Shown: piece after piece, positions 52,537 to 60,513 of the stretch | Numbering within the stretch: the first letter of the stretch is position 1 | Layout: each line of letters opens with the position of its first letter | Assembly: GCA_030426465.1 (NCBI GenBank) | Contig: JAUHYK010000019.1 | Location: 1 to 60,513, forward strand | Reading direction: 5' to 3' | DNA: 60,513 bases | Source of the DNA: Alphaproteobacteria bacterium | GTDB taxonomy: Bacteria > Pseudomonadota > Alphaproteobacteria > Caulobacterales > Parvularculaceae | Notes under the pieces: generated by a model | Seen by the model: only the letters and a program-made list of their open reading frames with translations | Told to the model about the DNA's origin: nothing | Databases searched by the model: none | Program-made: the position numbers and the translations under genes

Positions 52537-53610
52537 ATGATCCCTCAGGAAAAACTCGACGCTCTGGTTGCGAAGTTCGAAAAAATCGAAGCCGCCATGT
52601 CCACAGTGTCCGGCGCCGAAGAAATCGTGCGACTGTCAAAAGAACACGGCGAATTAAAAAACGTGGTTGAGAAATCCCGTGAGCTGACCTCTGTTCGCAA
52701 GCAGATGGTGGAACTGAAAGAGCTGTCCGAAGGCGATGACAAGGACATGGCCGAAATGGCCTATGACGAATTACAGGAGCTGAAGGAAAAAGCGCCAGAG
52801 ATTGAGCACGAGCTGCAGATCATGTTGTTGCCGAAAGACAAGGCGGATGACTCATCGGTTATTCTCGAAGTGCGCGCTGGCACCGGCGGCGATGAAGCGG
52901 CGATTTTCGCAGGCGACCTTTTTCGCATGTATCAGCGCTACGCGCAGCTTCAGGGCTGGAAGATGGAAGTCCTGTCCGCTTCGGAATCCGACAAGAACGG
53001 CTATAAGGAAATTCAGGCTAATATTTCCGGCGATGGGGTTTTCGCCAAGATGAAATTCGAAAGCGGTGTTCATCGCGTGCAGCGCGTGCCGGAGACGGAA
53101 ACCCAAGGGCGTGTCCACACGTCTGCGGCGACCGTCGCGGTGCTGCCCGAACCTGAAGACGTCGATATTGAAATCAACGAAGCTGATCTGCGCATCGATG
53201 TATTTCGCGCCTCCGGCCCCGGCGGCCAGTCGGTGAACACGACCGACTCCGCGGTGCGGATTACCCATGTGCCTACCGGCGTCGTCGTGATCCAGCAGGA
53301 CGAAAAGTCGCAGCACAAGAACCGCGCGAAGGCCATGAAGGTGTTGCGCGCGCGGCTTTATGATGCAGAGCGCGCGCGTGTCGATGCGGAGCGGGCTTCT
53401 GCGCGTAAGGGCATGGTGGGCACCGGCGACAGGTCAGAGCGCATCCGTACTTATAATTATCCGCAAAGCCGGGTTACAGACCATCGCATTGGACTGACCT
53501 TGCATAATCTCGATGAAATCATTCGTGGCGATGGTCTCGATCCGGTTATCGAAGCCTTGATTACACAAGACCGCGCCGACCGTCTTTCCGCGATGCAGGA
53601 AGATGCCTGA
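52537..53610 (+). CDS. prfA: Peptide chain release factor 1
   Basis: This is a 357-residue protein of normal length. The stop-codon-reading tripeptide region is VPETETQGRVHTS (Pro185-Glu-Thr), and the peptidyl-hydrolysis GGQ is at 229-231 in ASGPGGQSVNTTDSAV. The glutamine is methylated by PrmC, encoded by the next gene, which overlaps it by eight bases. Promoter likely in the 55-base spacer upstream. Confidence 0.96.
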   Translation: MIPQEKLDALVAKFEKIEAAMSTVSGAEEIVRLSKEHGELKNVVEKSRELTSVRKQMVELKELSEGDDKDMAEMAYDELQELKEKAPEIEHELQIMLLPKDKADDSSVILEVRAGTGGDEAAIFAGDLFRMYQRYAQLQGWKMEVLSASESDKNGYKEIQANISGDGVFAKMKFESGVHRVQRVPETETQGRVHTSAATVAVLPEPEDVDIEINEADLRIDVFRASGPGGQSVNTTDSAVRITHVPTGVVVIQQDEKSQHKNRAKAMKVLRARLYDAERARVDAERASARKGMVGTGDRSERIRTYNYPQSRVTDHRIGLTLHNLDEIIRGDGLDPVIEALITQDRADRLSAMQEDA

Positions 53611-54478
53611 CAACAAAACAGTTACGATTGGTGAAGCGCTACGTCAGGGTGCAACGCGTCTCGTCAATAGCGAAACCCCTCAGCTCGATGCGCGTATTTT
53701 ATTGAAACATGCTTTAGGCATCGATGATGGCGCGCTGATCGCTTGCGCCAGCGAGGTGATCAGCGAGTCGGAAGCGGCGCGTTTTGCATCGCTCATTGAC
53801 CGCCGCGCCATGTCGGAGCCTGTCGCCTATATCACGGGCGAAAAGGAATTCTGGAGCCTGCCCTTCAAGGTGACCCCGGATGTGTTGATACCTCGCGATG
53901 ATTCCGGCGCGCTCATTGAGGCGGCTATCAAGCGCCGCCGCCGCGATGAGCCATTAAGGATCGCCGATCTTGGAACAGGGTCAGGCTGCCTTCTCTGTGC
54001 GCTTCTGTCAGAATTTCCGAATGCGCAAGGCGTCGGCGTCGACCGGTCAGAGGCGGCGCTGGGGATTGCGAGGACAAATGTGGCCGCGCTCGGGGTTGGG
54101 GAGAGGGTGGCTTTTGCACCCGGTGACTGGCTGGCTCCGCTTACTGGGGTGTTCGATCTCATTGTCGCCAACCCACCTTATATCGCCGAGACGGAGGCGC
54201 CGGCGCTTTCCCGCGATGTAGCGTCCTACGAACCCCACGATGCGCTCTTTGCGGGAGTGGAGGGGCTCGACGCGTATAGCGCCATCATCAGGCAATTGCC
54301 CTCCTTTGTCGCCGAGGGCGGTCTCGTTCTCATGGAATGCGGTTCGACCCAGACTGAGACTCTTGCCGCCATGCTCCAGGAGCTGGCGCCGGAAAATGCA
54401 ATATTTACCCTTTATGATCTTGCCGGGCGGCCCCGGGGAGCCGGATTCGACCTCAGAAAGGGAGAAAAAGGGGATTGA
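53603..54478 (+). CDS. prmC: Release factor glutamine N5-methyltransferase
   Basis: This is a 291-residue protein with an N-terminal helical domain and a SAM-binding core: ADLGTGSGCLLCALLSEFPN, and NPPY at 190-193 in LIVANPPYIAETEA. The stretch before the SAM site reads VLIPRDDSGALIEAA, where most PrmC proteins have PRPET; the substitution looks tolerated but is unusual. It modifies RF1 and RF2 GGQ glutamines. Coupled to prfA. Confidence 0.94.
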   Translation: MPDNKTVTIGEALRQGATRLVNSETPQLDARILLKHALGIDDGALIACASEVISESEAARFASLIDRRAMSEPVAYITGEKEFWSLPFKVTPDVLIPRDDSGALIEAAIKRRRRDEPLRIADLGTGSGCLLCALLSEFPNAQGVGVDRSEAALGIARTNVAALGVGERVAFAPGDWLAPLTGVFDLIVANPPYIAETEAPALSRDVASYEPHDALFAGVEGLDAYSAIIRQLPSFVAEGGLVLMECGSTQTETLAAMLQELAPENAIFTLYDLAGRPRGAGFDLRKGEKGD

Positions 54479-54783
54479 AATGCGCGGGACACACATTATC
54501 ATAGCTCCCAAGACAGGGGTTCAACGCCTTCGACTTGCTTGAATCTTCGGCGGCCCAGTCTTGCATCCGACCATCGTCCGGTTTTGGCGTGATCCGTGGG
54601 GGGGATCGCTTTTGTCCGGAAACAGTCGGCGCTGACCCCGCAGCCTTGCTGCGCCAGGAACAAGACAATCGCATGAAGAAACGGGCGGGCCCGATTCTCC
54701 GCCGTTAGCTGGAAAGACTGTTTTCATCGCGAAAAGACGGGAAGCCCCCGCTTTTCGGAAGGGGAATTGTTAAAGGTACTCAT
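54479..54783 (+). ncRNA. Structured leader or RNA upstream of the DUF4167 gene
   Basis: The 305-base gap has no convincing gene but several well-formed hairpins: TCCGG/CCGGA enclosing GTGATCC/GGATCGC (54577-54620), CGCAGC/GCTGCG (54639-54653), AACGGGCGG/CCGCCGTT (54680-54706), TTTTC/GAAAA (54721-54735) and CCCC/GGGG (54746-54764). It may be the 5' leader of the DUF4167 mRNA or an independent small RNA. It matches no RNA family I can name. Confidence 0.4.
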
Positions 54784-55350
54784 ATGAAGCGTGGCCGTAA
54801 CCAACGCCGCCGTCCCGGTGGCGGATCAAATCCAAACCGGGCGCTCGACTCCAATGGCCCGGATGTTCGCATTCGCGGCACAGCCAATCAGATTTATGAT
54901 AAATATCAGGCGCTCGCACGCGACGCCTCTTCAGCTGGCGATCGCGTCAAGGCCGAAAGCTACCTTCAGCACGCAGAGCACTATTTCCGTCTGATTCGCT
55001 CTATGCAGCCGGCGCAGCAGCCAAATCATCAGTCTTCGGACGCTGACGGCGAGCAGCCAGGCGTTGAGGATAACGATCAGGAACAACCGCAGCGTGAGGC
55101 GCAACGCGAGACGAAGCCTCAGCGCGCCCCCCGCCGTAATGGCAATACTTCCAGCAACGCTCCTGCAGAATCTGACGTTGCTAGCGACGCCGAGCAAGCC
55201 GAGCCATCAGCTCCCGCCGCTGAGGCCGAAGAGCCGAAAGCGGCGGCGGAAGAAGAAAAGAAGCCTCGCCGGCGCCGGGCGCCGCGTCGCACCACCAAAA
55301 AAGATGAAGACGGTTCAGCCGAGGCGCCCGCCACGGCTGCGGCGGAATAG
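54784..55350 (+). CDS. DUF4167 protein
   Basis: This is a 188-residue protein. Only the first 75 residues are ordered-looking (MKRGRNQRRRPGGGSNPNRA, then IRGTANQIYDKYQALARDAS and AESYLQHAEHYFRLIRSMQP), matching DUF4167. The rest is a low-complexity acidic then basic tail (AEEEKKPRRRRAPRRTTKK). A basic start and charged tail suggest nucleic-acid or ribosome association, but the function is unknown. AAAGG precedes the start. Confidence 0.88.
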   Translation: MKRGRNQRRRPGGGSNPNRALDSNGPDVRIRGTANQIYDKYQALARDASSAGDRVKAESYLQHAEHYFRLIRSMQPAQQPNHQSSDADGEQPGVEDNDQEQPQREAQRETKPQRAPRRNGNTSSNAPAESDVASDAEQAEPSAPAAEAEEPKAAAEEEKKPRRRRAPRRTTKKDEDGSAEAPATAAAE

Positions 55351-55407
55351 GACGCTGCTGAATAAATTACTGCATGCGCCCATGTTGCGACTCACCGCGA
55401 ACTCGTA

Positions 55408-55436
55408 GTCTCTCTTCTTAAAAAGAGGAGAGAGAC
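55408..55436 (+). promoter_or_regulatory. Hairpin masking the ribosome binding site of the SDR gene
   Basis: GTCTCTCTTCTT (55408-55419) pairs with GAGGAGAGAGAC (55425-55436) over all 12 positions, ten of them Watson-Crick and two G-U, with a five-A loop. The second arm contains the ribosome binding site GAGGAG, eight bases before the ATG at 55439. This layout is that of an RNA thermometer or another translation switch. Confidence 0.6.
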
Positions 55437-55438
55437 GC

Positions 55439-56230
55439 ATGGCCGAACCTGATTCATTATTAGATCTCACAGGCAAAACAGCCATCGTGACTGGCGCGTC
55501 GCGCGGGATCGGTGAAGCGATTGCACGGCGCCTCGCGCAATATGGCGCCAATGTCGTCGTTTCAAGCCGCAAGATCGATGCTTGTGAGGCTGTCGTCCGG
55601 TCGATCAATATGCTGGAAGGCCGCGAAACAGCCTTCGCGATCCCCTGCAACATCACTCATAAAGAAGAGTTGCAGCGTCTTGTGGACGAGACCAAAGCCA
55701 AAGTGGGACCGGTCGACATTCTCGTCGCTAACGCCGCCGTCAATCCATATTTCGGTCCTGCGTCGGAGATGAGCGACGAACAGTTCGACAAGGTGATCGA
55801 TTGCAACGTCAAATCCCCGCACTGGTTGTCGCAGATGGTGCTGCCGGATATGCGCGCGAAGAAAGACGGATCGATTATCATCATTTCATCGATCGGAGGT
55901 TTTATCGGTTCGGCGTCATTGGGCGCCTATAATATTTCCAAGGCGGCCGATCTTCAATTGGCGCGTAATCTCGCGGTGGAGGTCGGTCCGGATAATGTGC
56001 GGGTCAACTGCATCTGTCCCGGCGTCGTGAAGACCCATTTCGCGGAAGCGCTCTGGAAAGATCCAAAGATTGAAAAGGTGATGACGGAGCGTTTGCCGTT
56101 GCGCCGTTTTGGCGAGCCTGACGATATCGCCGGCGCTGCGGTGTTTCTGGCGTCGCCGGCTGCGCGCTGGATGACCGGACAGGCGATGATCATTGACGGC
56201 GGCGCCATGATCTCGCTTGGTGAATTATGA
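55439..56230 (+). CDS. Short-chain dehydrogenase/reductase
   Basis: This is a 263-residue classical SDR: cofactor loop VTGASRGIGEAIARRL, VVSSRKIDACE with Arg after the second strand favouring NADP, VANAAVNPYFGP, catalytic YNISKAADLQLARN and the end MTGQAMIIDGGAMISL. It resembles the DHRS4-like group acting on carbonyls. Its ribosome binding site is enclosed in a hairpin. Confidence 0.88.
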   Translation: MAEPDSLLDLTGKTAIVTGASRGIGEAIARRLAQYGANVVVSSRKIDACEAVVRSINMLEGRETAFAIPCNITHKEELQRLVDETKAKVGPVDILVANAAVNPYFGPASEMSDEQFDKVIDCNVKSPHWLSQMVLPDMRAKKDGSIIIISSIGGFIGSASLGAYNISKAADLQLARNLAVEVGPDNVRVNCICPGVVKTHFAEALWKDPKIEKVMTERLPLRRFGEPDDIAGAAVFLASPAARWMTGQAMIIDGGAMISLGEL

Positions 56231-56252
56231 TGGGAAAGCCATAATTTCTGTT

Positions 56253-56999
56253 ATGGCGGACCCTTCTCGAAATTTTGGCGAAGCGGCGGCGCGATACGCT
56301 GAGTTTCGCCTCGATTACCCACAGGAGATTTTCGACTTCCTCCTGTCGCATATAACGAGCGGCCGCATATGCGCCGTCGATCTTGGCGCGGGATCGGGGC
56401 AGGCGACGCGCAAGCTCTCGCGAATATTTGACGAGGTCATTGCCGTCGAGCCTGACGGACGGCTTGTGGAAGATGCAAATTTGCCGGCGAATGTGAATAT
56501 CAAGATCGAGGTGGCGGAGACAGCGGACTTCGCCACTGAGAGCCTTGATGCGGTGATCAGCGCCACGGCGTTTCACTGGATGGACCAGATGCTTATCTGC
56601 GACAATGCTGCGCGCTGGCTCAAACCGGGCGGCGCTTTTTTTCCTTTCGCCCTTGATGCCTTTCAGGTCGCCGGAGAGGCCAGCGATTACTTCACAGATG
56701 AATTTGGTAAGTGGCGGCCCTATCGCGATCAGCGCCTTGTGGACTGTTACGACTATGAGGCGGCATTGAGGGAAAGTGGCGCTTTCGCTTCGGTCATTCC
56801 TTATCGTCAGACCCTGCGCCATGAATTGCCGTCAGCGGCGGCGGCGGGACTTATGTCAACTTTTTCTTTCGCGCGTGATTACGCCCGAGACCATGGCGGT
56901 GAGGACTATTTTCAGTCCGTAAAAGACACGCTGACGGGGTTCGGTGAGGCAGTTACATTCATTGTGCCGATCATTGGCGCGCTTGGGCTTAAAGCCTAG
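56253..56999 (+). CDS. SAM-dependent methyltransferase (type 11-like)
   Basis: This is a 248-residue protein from ATG 56253 (MADPSRNFGEAAARYAEFRL). SAM loop VDLGAGSGQATRKLS, then VEPDGRLVEDA and the motif region DAVISATAFHWMDQM, which is typical of small-molecule methyltransferases of the trans-aconitate/UbiE group. The substrate is unknown. Its stop overlaps that of the convergent aminopeptidase gene in CTAG. Confidence 0.85.
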   Translation: MADPSRNFGEAAARYAEFRLDYPQEIFDFLLSHITSGRICAVDLGAGSGQATRKLSRIFDEVIAVEPDGRLVEDANLPANVNIKIEVAETADFATESLDAVISATAFHWMDQMLICDNAARWLKPGGAFFPFALDAFQVAGEASDYFTDEFGKWRPYRDQRLVDCYDYEAALRESGAFASVIPYRQTLRHELPSAAAAGLMSTFSFARDYARDHGGEDYFQSVKDTLTGFGEAVTFIVPIIGALGLKA

Positions 57000-58813
57000 A
57001 TTGCGCGCGTCGCCTTTTCGAACCAGTCCTTGATCGCAGGCGGAATAAGCGATGACAGAGTTCTTCGCACTCGCGCGTGGTAATCATTGAGCCATTGGCG
57101 CTCATGCTCGGTCAGTAGTTCGATTTTGACGAGATCGAGATTGATGGGCGCCAGTGTGATCGTTTCAAATTCCATCATTTCGCGTTCGCCGCCGGAGACG
57201 GGCTTTGGCGGCGTTACAACAATAAGATTTTCGATACGGATGCCGAACGCGCCTTCTTTATAATAGCCGGGTTCGTTTGAGAGGATCATGCCGGGCTTTA
57301 GCGCCTGAGTGTTTGGCGCTTTGGCGATGCGTTGCGGGCCTTCATGAACGCCAAGGAAAGAGCCGACGCCGTGACCGGTGCCGTGATCATAATCGAGCCC
57401 AGCGTCCCACAAGGGTTTGCGTGCAACCATATCGAGCTGATGGCCCGTCGTTCCCGGTGGAAATTTCATTGTCCCCAGCGCAATGTGGCCTTTGAGAACG
57501 CGCGTAAAGCGGTCGCGCATTTCATCGCTTACCTCGCCGATTGGCACTGTGCGGGTGATGTCAGTCGTGCCGTCAGGGTACTGCCCGCCTGAATCGACGA
57601 GATAAAGCGTGCCGCGGTCGAGTTTGATATTCGACTCGGTCGAGACCCGGTAATGGGGAAGGGCGCTGTTGGGACCAGCGCCGGAGATGGTGTCGAAGCT
57701 TAAATCGCGCAACATGTCCGATTGCGCGCGAATGGATTCAAGTTTTTGCGCCGCTGTGATTTCGTCAATTTCGCCGGACTGGGCGTCAGTATCGAGCCAG
57801 TGCAGAAAGACTGTGATCGCGGCGCCGTCGCGAATATGGGCGGCCCGCGCGCCGGCGATTTCGGTTTCATTTTTGGCCGCACGCGGAAGTGCGCAAGGAT
57901 CGGTCAGTTTGATGATGACTGCGCCATTGGCTTTGAGATCATCGACATATTTCGATGGGGCGAGCGCTGGATCGACGGCGACTTTTGCGCCTGACTTGCC
58001 GAGCTTTTCAAGCGATGTGGCGACATCGCTTTCTGCGCGAATGTCTACGTCGTCACCAAGGAACTCGGGCAAATCATTACCGGTTTTTTCCGGCGCCACA
58101 AAAAAGGTCGCTGTGCCGTCCTTGTTGATGAGCGCGCGCCCCAGCGGCAAAGGTGAGCGCGAGACGTCCTGTCCGCGCACATTGAACAGCCAGGCGATCG
58201 AAGGCGGCGCGGTGATCAGCGCCGTGTCGGCGCCAGCCTTGGCGATTGCGGCCGCGATTTCCTTGCGCTTTTCCTTGGACGACTTGCCAGCGAACTGAAG
58301 GTCGTGTGGCTTCACAGGCGTCAACGGCGCAGAAGGCTGGTCCCGCCATGCGGCGTCCACCGGATTTTGCAAAACAGCGACGAGATCGAAGTTCGCTTTT
58401 TCCGCCGCTGTTTTCAGTTTCTGGACGCCCGCCATGGTGTGCAGCATCGGATCATAACCAATGCGCGCGCCGCTGACCGCATTCTCTGAGAGCCAGGCGT
58501 CCGGCGGGGTTTCCATCAAATCCACGTAATCGAAAAAGGCGCTGTCCGCCTGTTGACGTACTTGCACCGTATAGCGCCCGTCAGTGAACATAATTGCTTT
58601 ATCCTGCAGGATAAGCGCGGCGCCAGCAGAGCCGGAAAACCCCGTGGCCCACATCAGTCTTTCGGCGTAAGCGGGGATATATTCGTTCTGATATTCGTCG
58701 TCATGGGGAATGAGAAACCCGTCGAGATTTTGTTTCTTCATTTCCACACGCAAAAGCGGCAGATGTTTTCCTGCGAAGGAACGGTCGGAGACGGGTTCAA
58801 AAGTTTGAAACAT
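56996..58813 (-). CDS. Aminopeptidase P (M24B)
   Basis: This is a roughly 605-residue protein from ATG 58813; another in-frame ATG at 58825 adds four residues. It has the two creatinase-like N-terminal domains of the long, eukaryote-like aminopeptidase P, then the M24 metal ligands: LVDSGGQYPDGTTDITRT, DHGTGHGVGSFLGVHEGP, LSNEPGYYKEGAFGIRIEN. It removes N-terminal residues before proline. Confidence 0.92.
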   Translation of the reverse strand: MFQTFEPVSDRSFAGKHLPLLRVEMKKQNLDGFLIPHDDEYQNEYIPAYAERLMWATGFSGSAGAALILQDKAIMFTDGRYTVQVRQQADSAFFDYVDLMETPPDAWLSENAVSGARIGYDPMLHTMAGVQKLKTAAEKANFDLVAVLQNPVDAAWRDQPSAPLTPVKPHDLQFAGKSSKEKRKEIAAAIAKAGADTALITAPPSIAWLFNVRGQDVSRSPLPLGRALINKDGTATFFVAPEKTGNDLPEFLGDDVDIRAESDVATSLEKLGKSGAKVAVDPALAPSKYVDDLKANGAVIIKLTDPCALPRAAKNETEIAGARAAHIRDGAAITVFLHWLDTDAQSGEIDEITAAQKLESIRAQSDMLRDLSFDTISGAGPNSALPHYRVSTESNIKLDRGTLYLVDSGGQYPDGTTDITRTVPIGEVSDEMRDRFTRVLKGHIALGTMKFPPGTTGHQLDMVARKPLWDAGLDYDHGTGHGVGSFLGVHEGPQRIAKAPNTQALKPGMILSNEPGYYKEGAFGIRIENLIVVTPPKPVSGGEREMMEFETITLAPINLDLVKIELLTEHERQWLNDYHARVRRTLSSLIPPAIKDWFEKATRAI

Positions 58814-58885
58814 ATATCGGTCCAAAGCTGTGGCGGTTATGGCGACTATCGCGCTTCGCCATGTCGCCTACAAGGGTAGGCGTGA

Positions 58886-59779
58886 CTACAATTTCACGAA
58901 TAGCAACACCGGCCAGGTTGGCTGGTCGAGGCGGTTGATCAGGCGAAAACCTTGGGCTTCATAGGCGGAAATTACGCCGGCTTCCTGCTCCGACATCAGG
59001 CCTGCAAGCATTACCCGGCCGTTTTTGGCAACGTGGTCGGCCATTACAGGAGCCAGTTCGGCGAGCGGTCCGGCGAGAATGTTTGCGAATACGAAATCGA
59101 AGGGCGCCGCCTCCGCAATGGTTATATGATTAAAACCGTCCGCCGTGAGCGTAATGACGTAATCGTCAGCATCATTCAGTTCAACATTCTCCGCTGCAAT
59201 TGCGACTGAGTCAGCGTCGATATCGGTTGCGAGAACTTGGCGTTTCCATATTTTCGCGGCGGCGATAGCGAGAACTGCCGAGCCGCATCCGAGGTCGAGC
59301 ACTTTTTTTGGGGCGAAGCCCGCAAAGCGATCAAGCAGCGTCAGGCATCCAGCGGTAGTGGGATGGTGACCGGTGCCGAAAGCCATATTGGCGTCGATGC
59401 GAATTGCGATATCGCCCTCATCATCGGGCAGTTTGTCAGCGTCATGAATTCCATACAGCACGAACCGGCCGCAGCGCACGACGCCCAATCCTTCGAGAGA
59501 ATGCGCGACCCAGTCGATGTCCGGCAGCTCTTCAGTTTCTACATGTTCGACATTTGCAAGCGCGTCATCAAAAGCGCCCAGCTTTTTACGCAGCGCCGGA
59601 ATATCGGGCGCTTCCTCCGCATACGTCTCAAGCGCCCAGACGCCATCATCGCCTTCTTCAACCGGTTTGTCGAGACGGCGCAGCGACACGGCGGTCTCCA
59701 TGGTCTCGTCAGCCTCGGTAAAGAATAGCGAGGCGGCCTCCATTTCGGCCCGGGTTCCTTTCCAGGTCGTTTTAAACAT
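58886..59779 (-). CDS. prmA: Ribosomal protein L11 methyltransferase
   Basis: This is a 297-residue protein with the SAM signature FGTGHHPTTAGCLTLLD, DLGCGSAVLAIAAAKI and FVFANILAGPLAELAP. PrmA trimethylates ribosomal protein L11. The N-terminal domain is divergent but of the right length. It is transcribed toward the aminopeptidase gene, 72 bases away. Confidence 0.92.
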   Translation of the reverse strand: MFKTTWKGTRAEMEAASLFFTEADETMETAVSLRRLDKPVEEGDDGVWALETYAEEAPDIPALRKKLGAFDDALANVEHVETEELPDIDWVAHSLEGLGVVRCGRFVLYGIHDADKLPDDEGDIAIRIDANMAFGTGHHPTTAGCLTLLDRFAGFAPKKVLDLGCGSAVLAIAAAKIWKRQVLATDIDADSVAIAAENVELNDADDYVITLTADGFNHITIAEAAPFDFVFANILAGPLAELAPVMADHVAKNGRVMLAGLMSEQEAGVISAYEAQGFRLINRLDQPTWPVLLFVKL

Positions 59780-59876
59780 GGTGAACGTTTCCGTGCTTAT
59801 TGTGAAAAGTGGTGATTAATGCTTATTGGCCTACTCGCAAAGCAAGCCATGCGCAACCGGGGCGAGGATTTCCTCT

Positions 59877-60513
59877 ATGTTCGATCTTAGCAGAGCGGCG
59901 TTGATGGCGGATTACGCGCGCTTTCGCGTGCAACGCCGTTTTTCGGGCGCTCGAAACCTGTTCGATCAGGCGCAAAAAAAGTGGACAATCGCACCGCCGG
60001 AAACCATTGAAACGCCGCCTTCGATTGTCCTTGATGGGGAGTTTGACCGCATCCGCGAAGTAGAGCAGTGGACAACGCCGGAGGTGGAGCGGCGGCGTAT
60101 GTCGGGCGGCGCTTTCGACCGCCCGGCGGTGACGGGGTATGAGTATAAAGACGCGATCCTCTACCAGGGATCGATCATCGCCGGTGGGGCCGAGAAACGC
60201 ATTCTACCTTATGAACATAACGCGCCGCGCGCGCAGGAACATCCGGTTGAAAATATCGACGAAGGCGCGCTCGCCGGATCTTACCTTGGACTGATGTATT
60301 TCGGGCACTGGCTGAAAGACGATGCGCCATTGTCGTTGCTGGCGGAAGAATATGGAACGCCATTCTCGCCCAGTCCGCCTGCCTGGCACGCGGCGCAGTT
60401 TCGTGAAACGCATATTGGCGGCTATATCGATTTTTTGGACGTGCCCTGGCGTCAGGCGGAAAATGTCCGCTGCAAAAAACTTGTTCTTTTCGACGATGAG
60501 GATTTCACCACAC
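59877..60513 (+). CDS. Start of a glycosyltransferase family 61-like gene
   Basis: The frame from ATG 59877 (MFDLSRAALMADYARFRVQR) stays open for 212 codons to the right edge, so the gene is cut off. The block YLGLMYFGHWLKDDAPLSLL resembles the N-terminal part of GT61 (DUF563) enzymes, in which a NYGHWLLD-like motif occurs. The other half, with the acceptor and metal residues, is outside. A polysaccharide-related role is tentative. Confidence 0.6.
   Translation, partial: MFDLSRAALMADYARFRVQRRFSGARNLFDQAQKKWTIAPPETIETPPSIVLDGEFDRIREVEQWTTPEVERRRMSGGAFDRPAVTGYEYKDAILYQGSIIAGGAEKRILPYEHNAPRAQEHPVENIDEGALAGSYLGLMYFGHWLKDDAPLSLLAEEYGTPFSPSPPAWHAAQFRETHIGGYIDFLDVPWRQAENVRCKKLVLFDDEDFTT

Noticed and set aside
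54479-54783. Known RNA gene or riboswitch (RNase P, tmRNA, SRP RNA, cobalamin) before DUF4167
   Set aside because: None of the hallmark conserved sequences of these RNAs is present.
1-60513. Search by eye for rRNA, tRNA, CRISPR, insertion sequences and prophage genes
   Set aside because: No TpsiC-like tRNA ends, regularly spaced repeats, transposase or phage structural genes were seen.

Overview
The window is a piece of an alphaproteobacterial chromosome. It is GC-rich, almost fully coding, and most of its genes are core metabolism or information processing. The class is inferred from gene order familiar in that group: aspartate kinase, the nitrogen-PTS enzyme I (ptsP), prfA, prmC and a DUF4167 gene; ubiK, a YbjN gene and proC; and lgt, a MidA-type methyltransferase and pgeF. 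I cannot name a genus. I saw no rRNA, tRNA, CRISPR array, insertion sequence or prophage. The one gene with clearly foreign base composition is a 132-codon gene at 41193-41591.

Layout. 1-5.4 kb: the end of a CoA-transferase gene, a RimB-like protease with rimK, a PLP decarboxylase, a VOC protein and a secreted amidohydrolase. 5.4-11.6 kb: prs, then the overlapping lgt-midA-pgeF operon, then ubiK, a YbjN gene and proC. 11.6-17.4 kb: a pgsA, response regulator and sensor kinase operon, a DUF2330 plus RnfD-like pair, and an arginase-family gene. 17.6-22.2 kb: a DEAD-box helicase, IF-1 paralogue and 67-aa protein operon, a small basic protein, and uvrC. 22.2-27.9 kb: folB with a pteridine-reductase-like SDR and a Ca/Na antiporter, a 30-aa membrane peptide, two tandem PAS-type proteins and an encapsulated-ferritin-like protein. 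28-31.6 kb: a DedA, small membrane protein, acyl-CoA hydrolase, EVE and SDR operon, then a PilZ gene. 31.8-40 kb: an Atm1-type ABC exporter, a large hybrid kinase, and DUF3137, PH-domain and DUF805 genes. 40-46 kb: a nitroreductase, SRPBCC, xth, unknown and RecD-like helicase operon, a membrane ClpP-like protein, a TPR lipocalin-like protein and ubiG. 46.2-57 kb: lysC, ptsP, a RodZ-like/TonB fusion, ispG, a lipoprotein, prfA, prmC, a DUF4167 gene, an SDR and a methyltransferase. 57-60.5 kb: aminopeptidase P, prmA and the start of a GT61-like glycosyltransferase.

How the genes work together. Translation and its modification are strongly represented: rimK with a RimB-like protease, prfA with prmC (release factor and its methylase), prmA, and IF-1 with an RNA helicase. 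Envelope functions are the second theme: lgt, pgsA, pgeF, DedA, the RodZ-like/TonB fusion, several signal-peptide proteins and a two-component system. DNA repair is represented by uvrC, xth and a RecD-like helicase.

Nothing here is a clear-cut new multi-gene system. The observations I find most worth following are a hairpin that masks the ribosome binding site of the SDR gene at 55439, the HTH-TonB fusion upstream of ispG, an encapsulated-ferritin-like protein with no encapsulin beside it, a solo RnfD-like protein lacking the flavin-attachment motif next to a secreted DUF2330 protein, the helicase/IF-1-paralogue overlap, and a roughly 300-base structured stretch in front of the DUF4167 gene.
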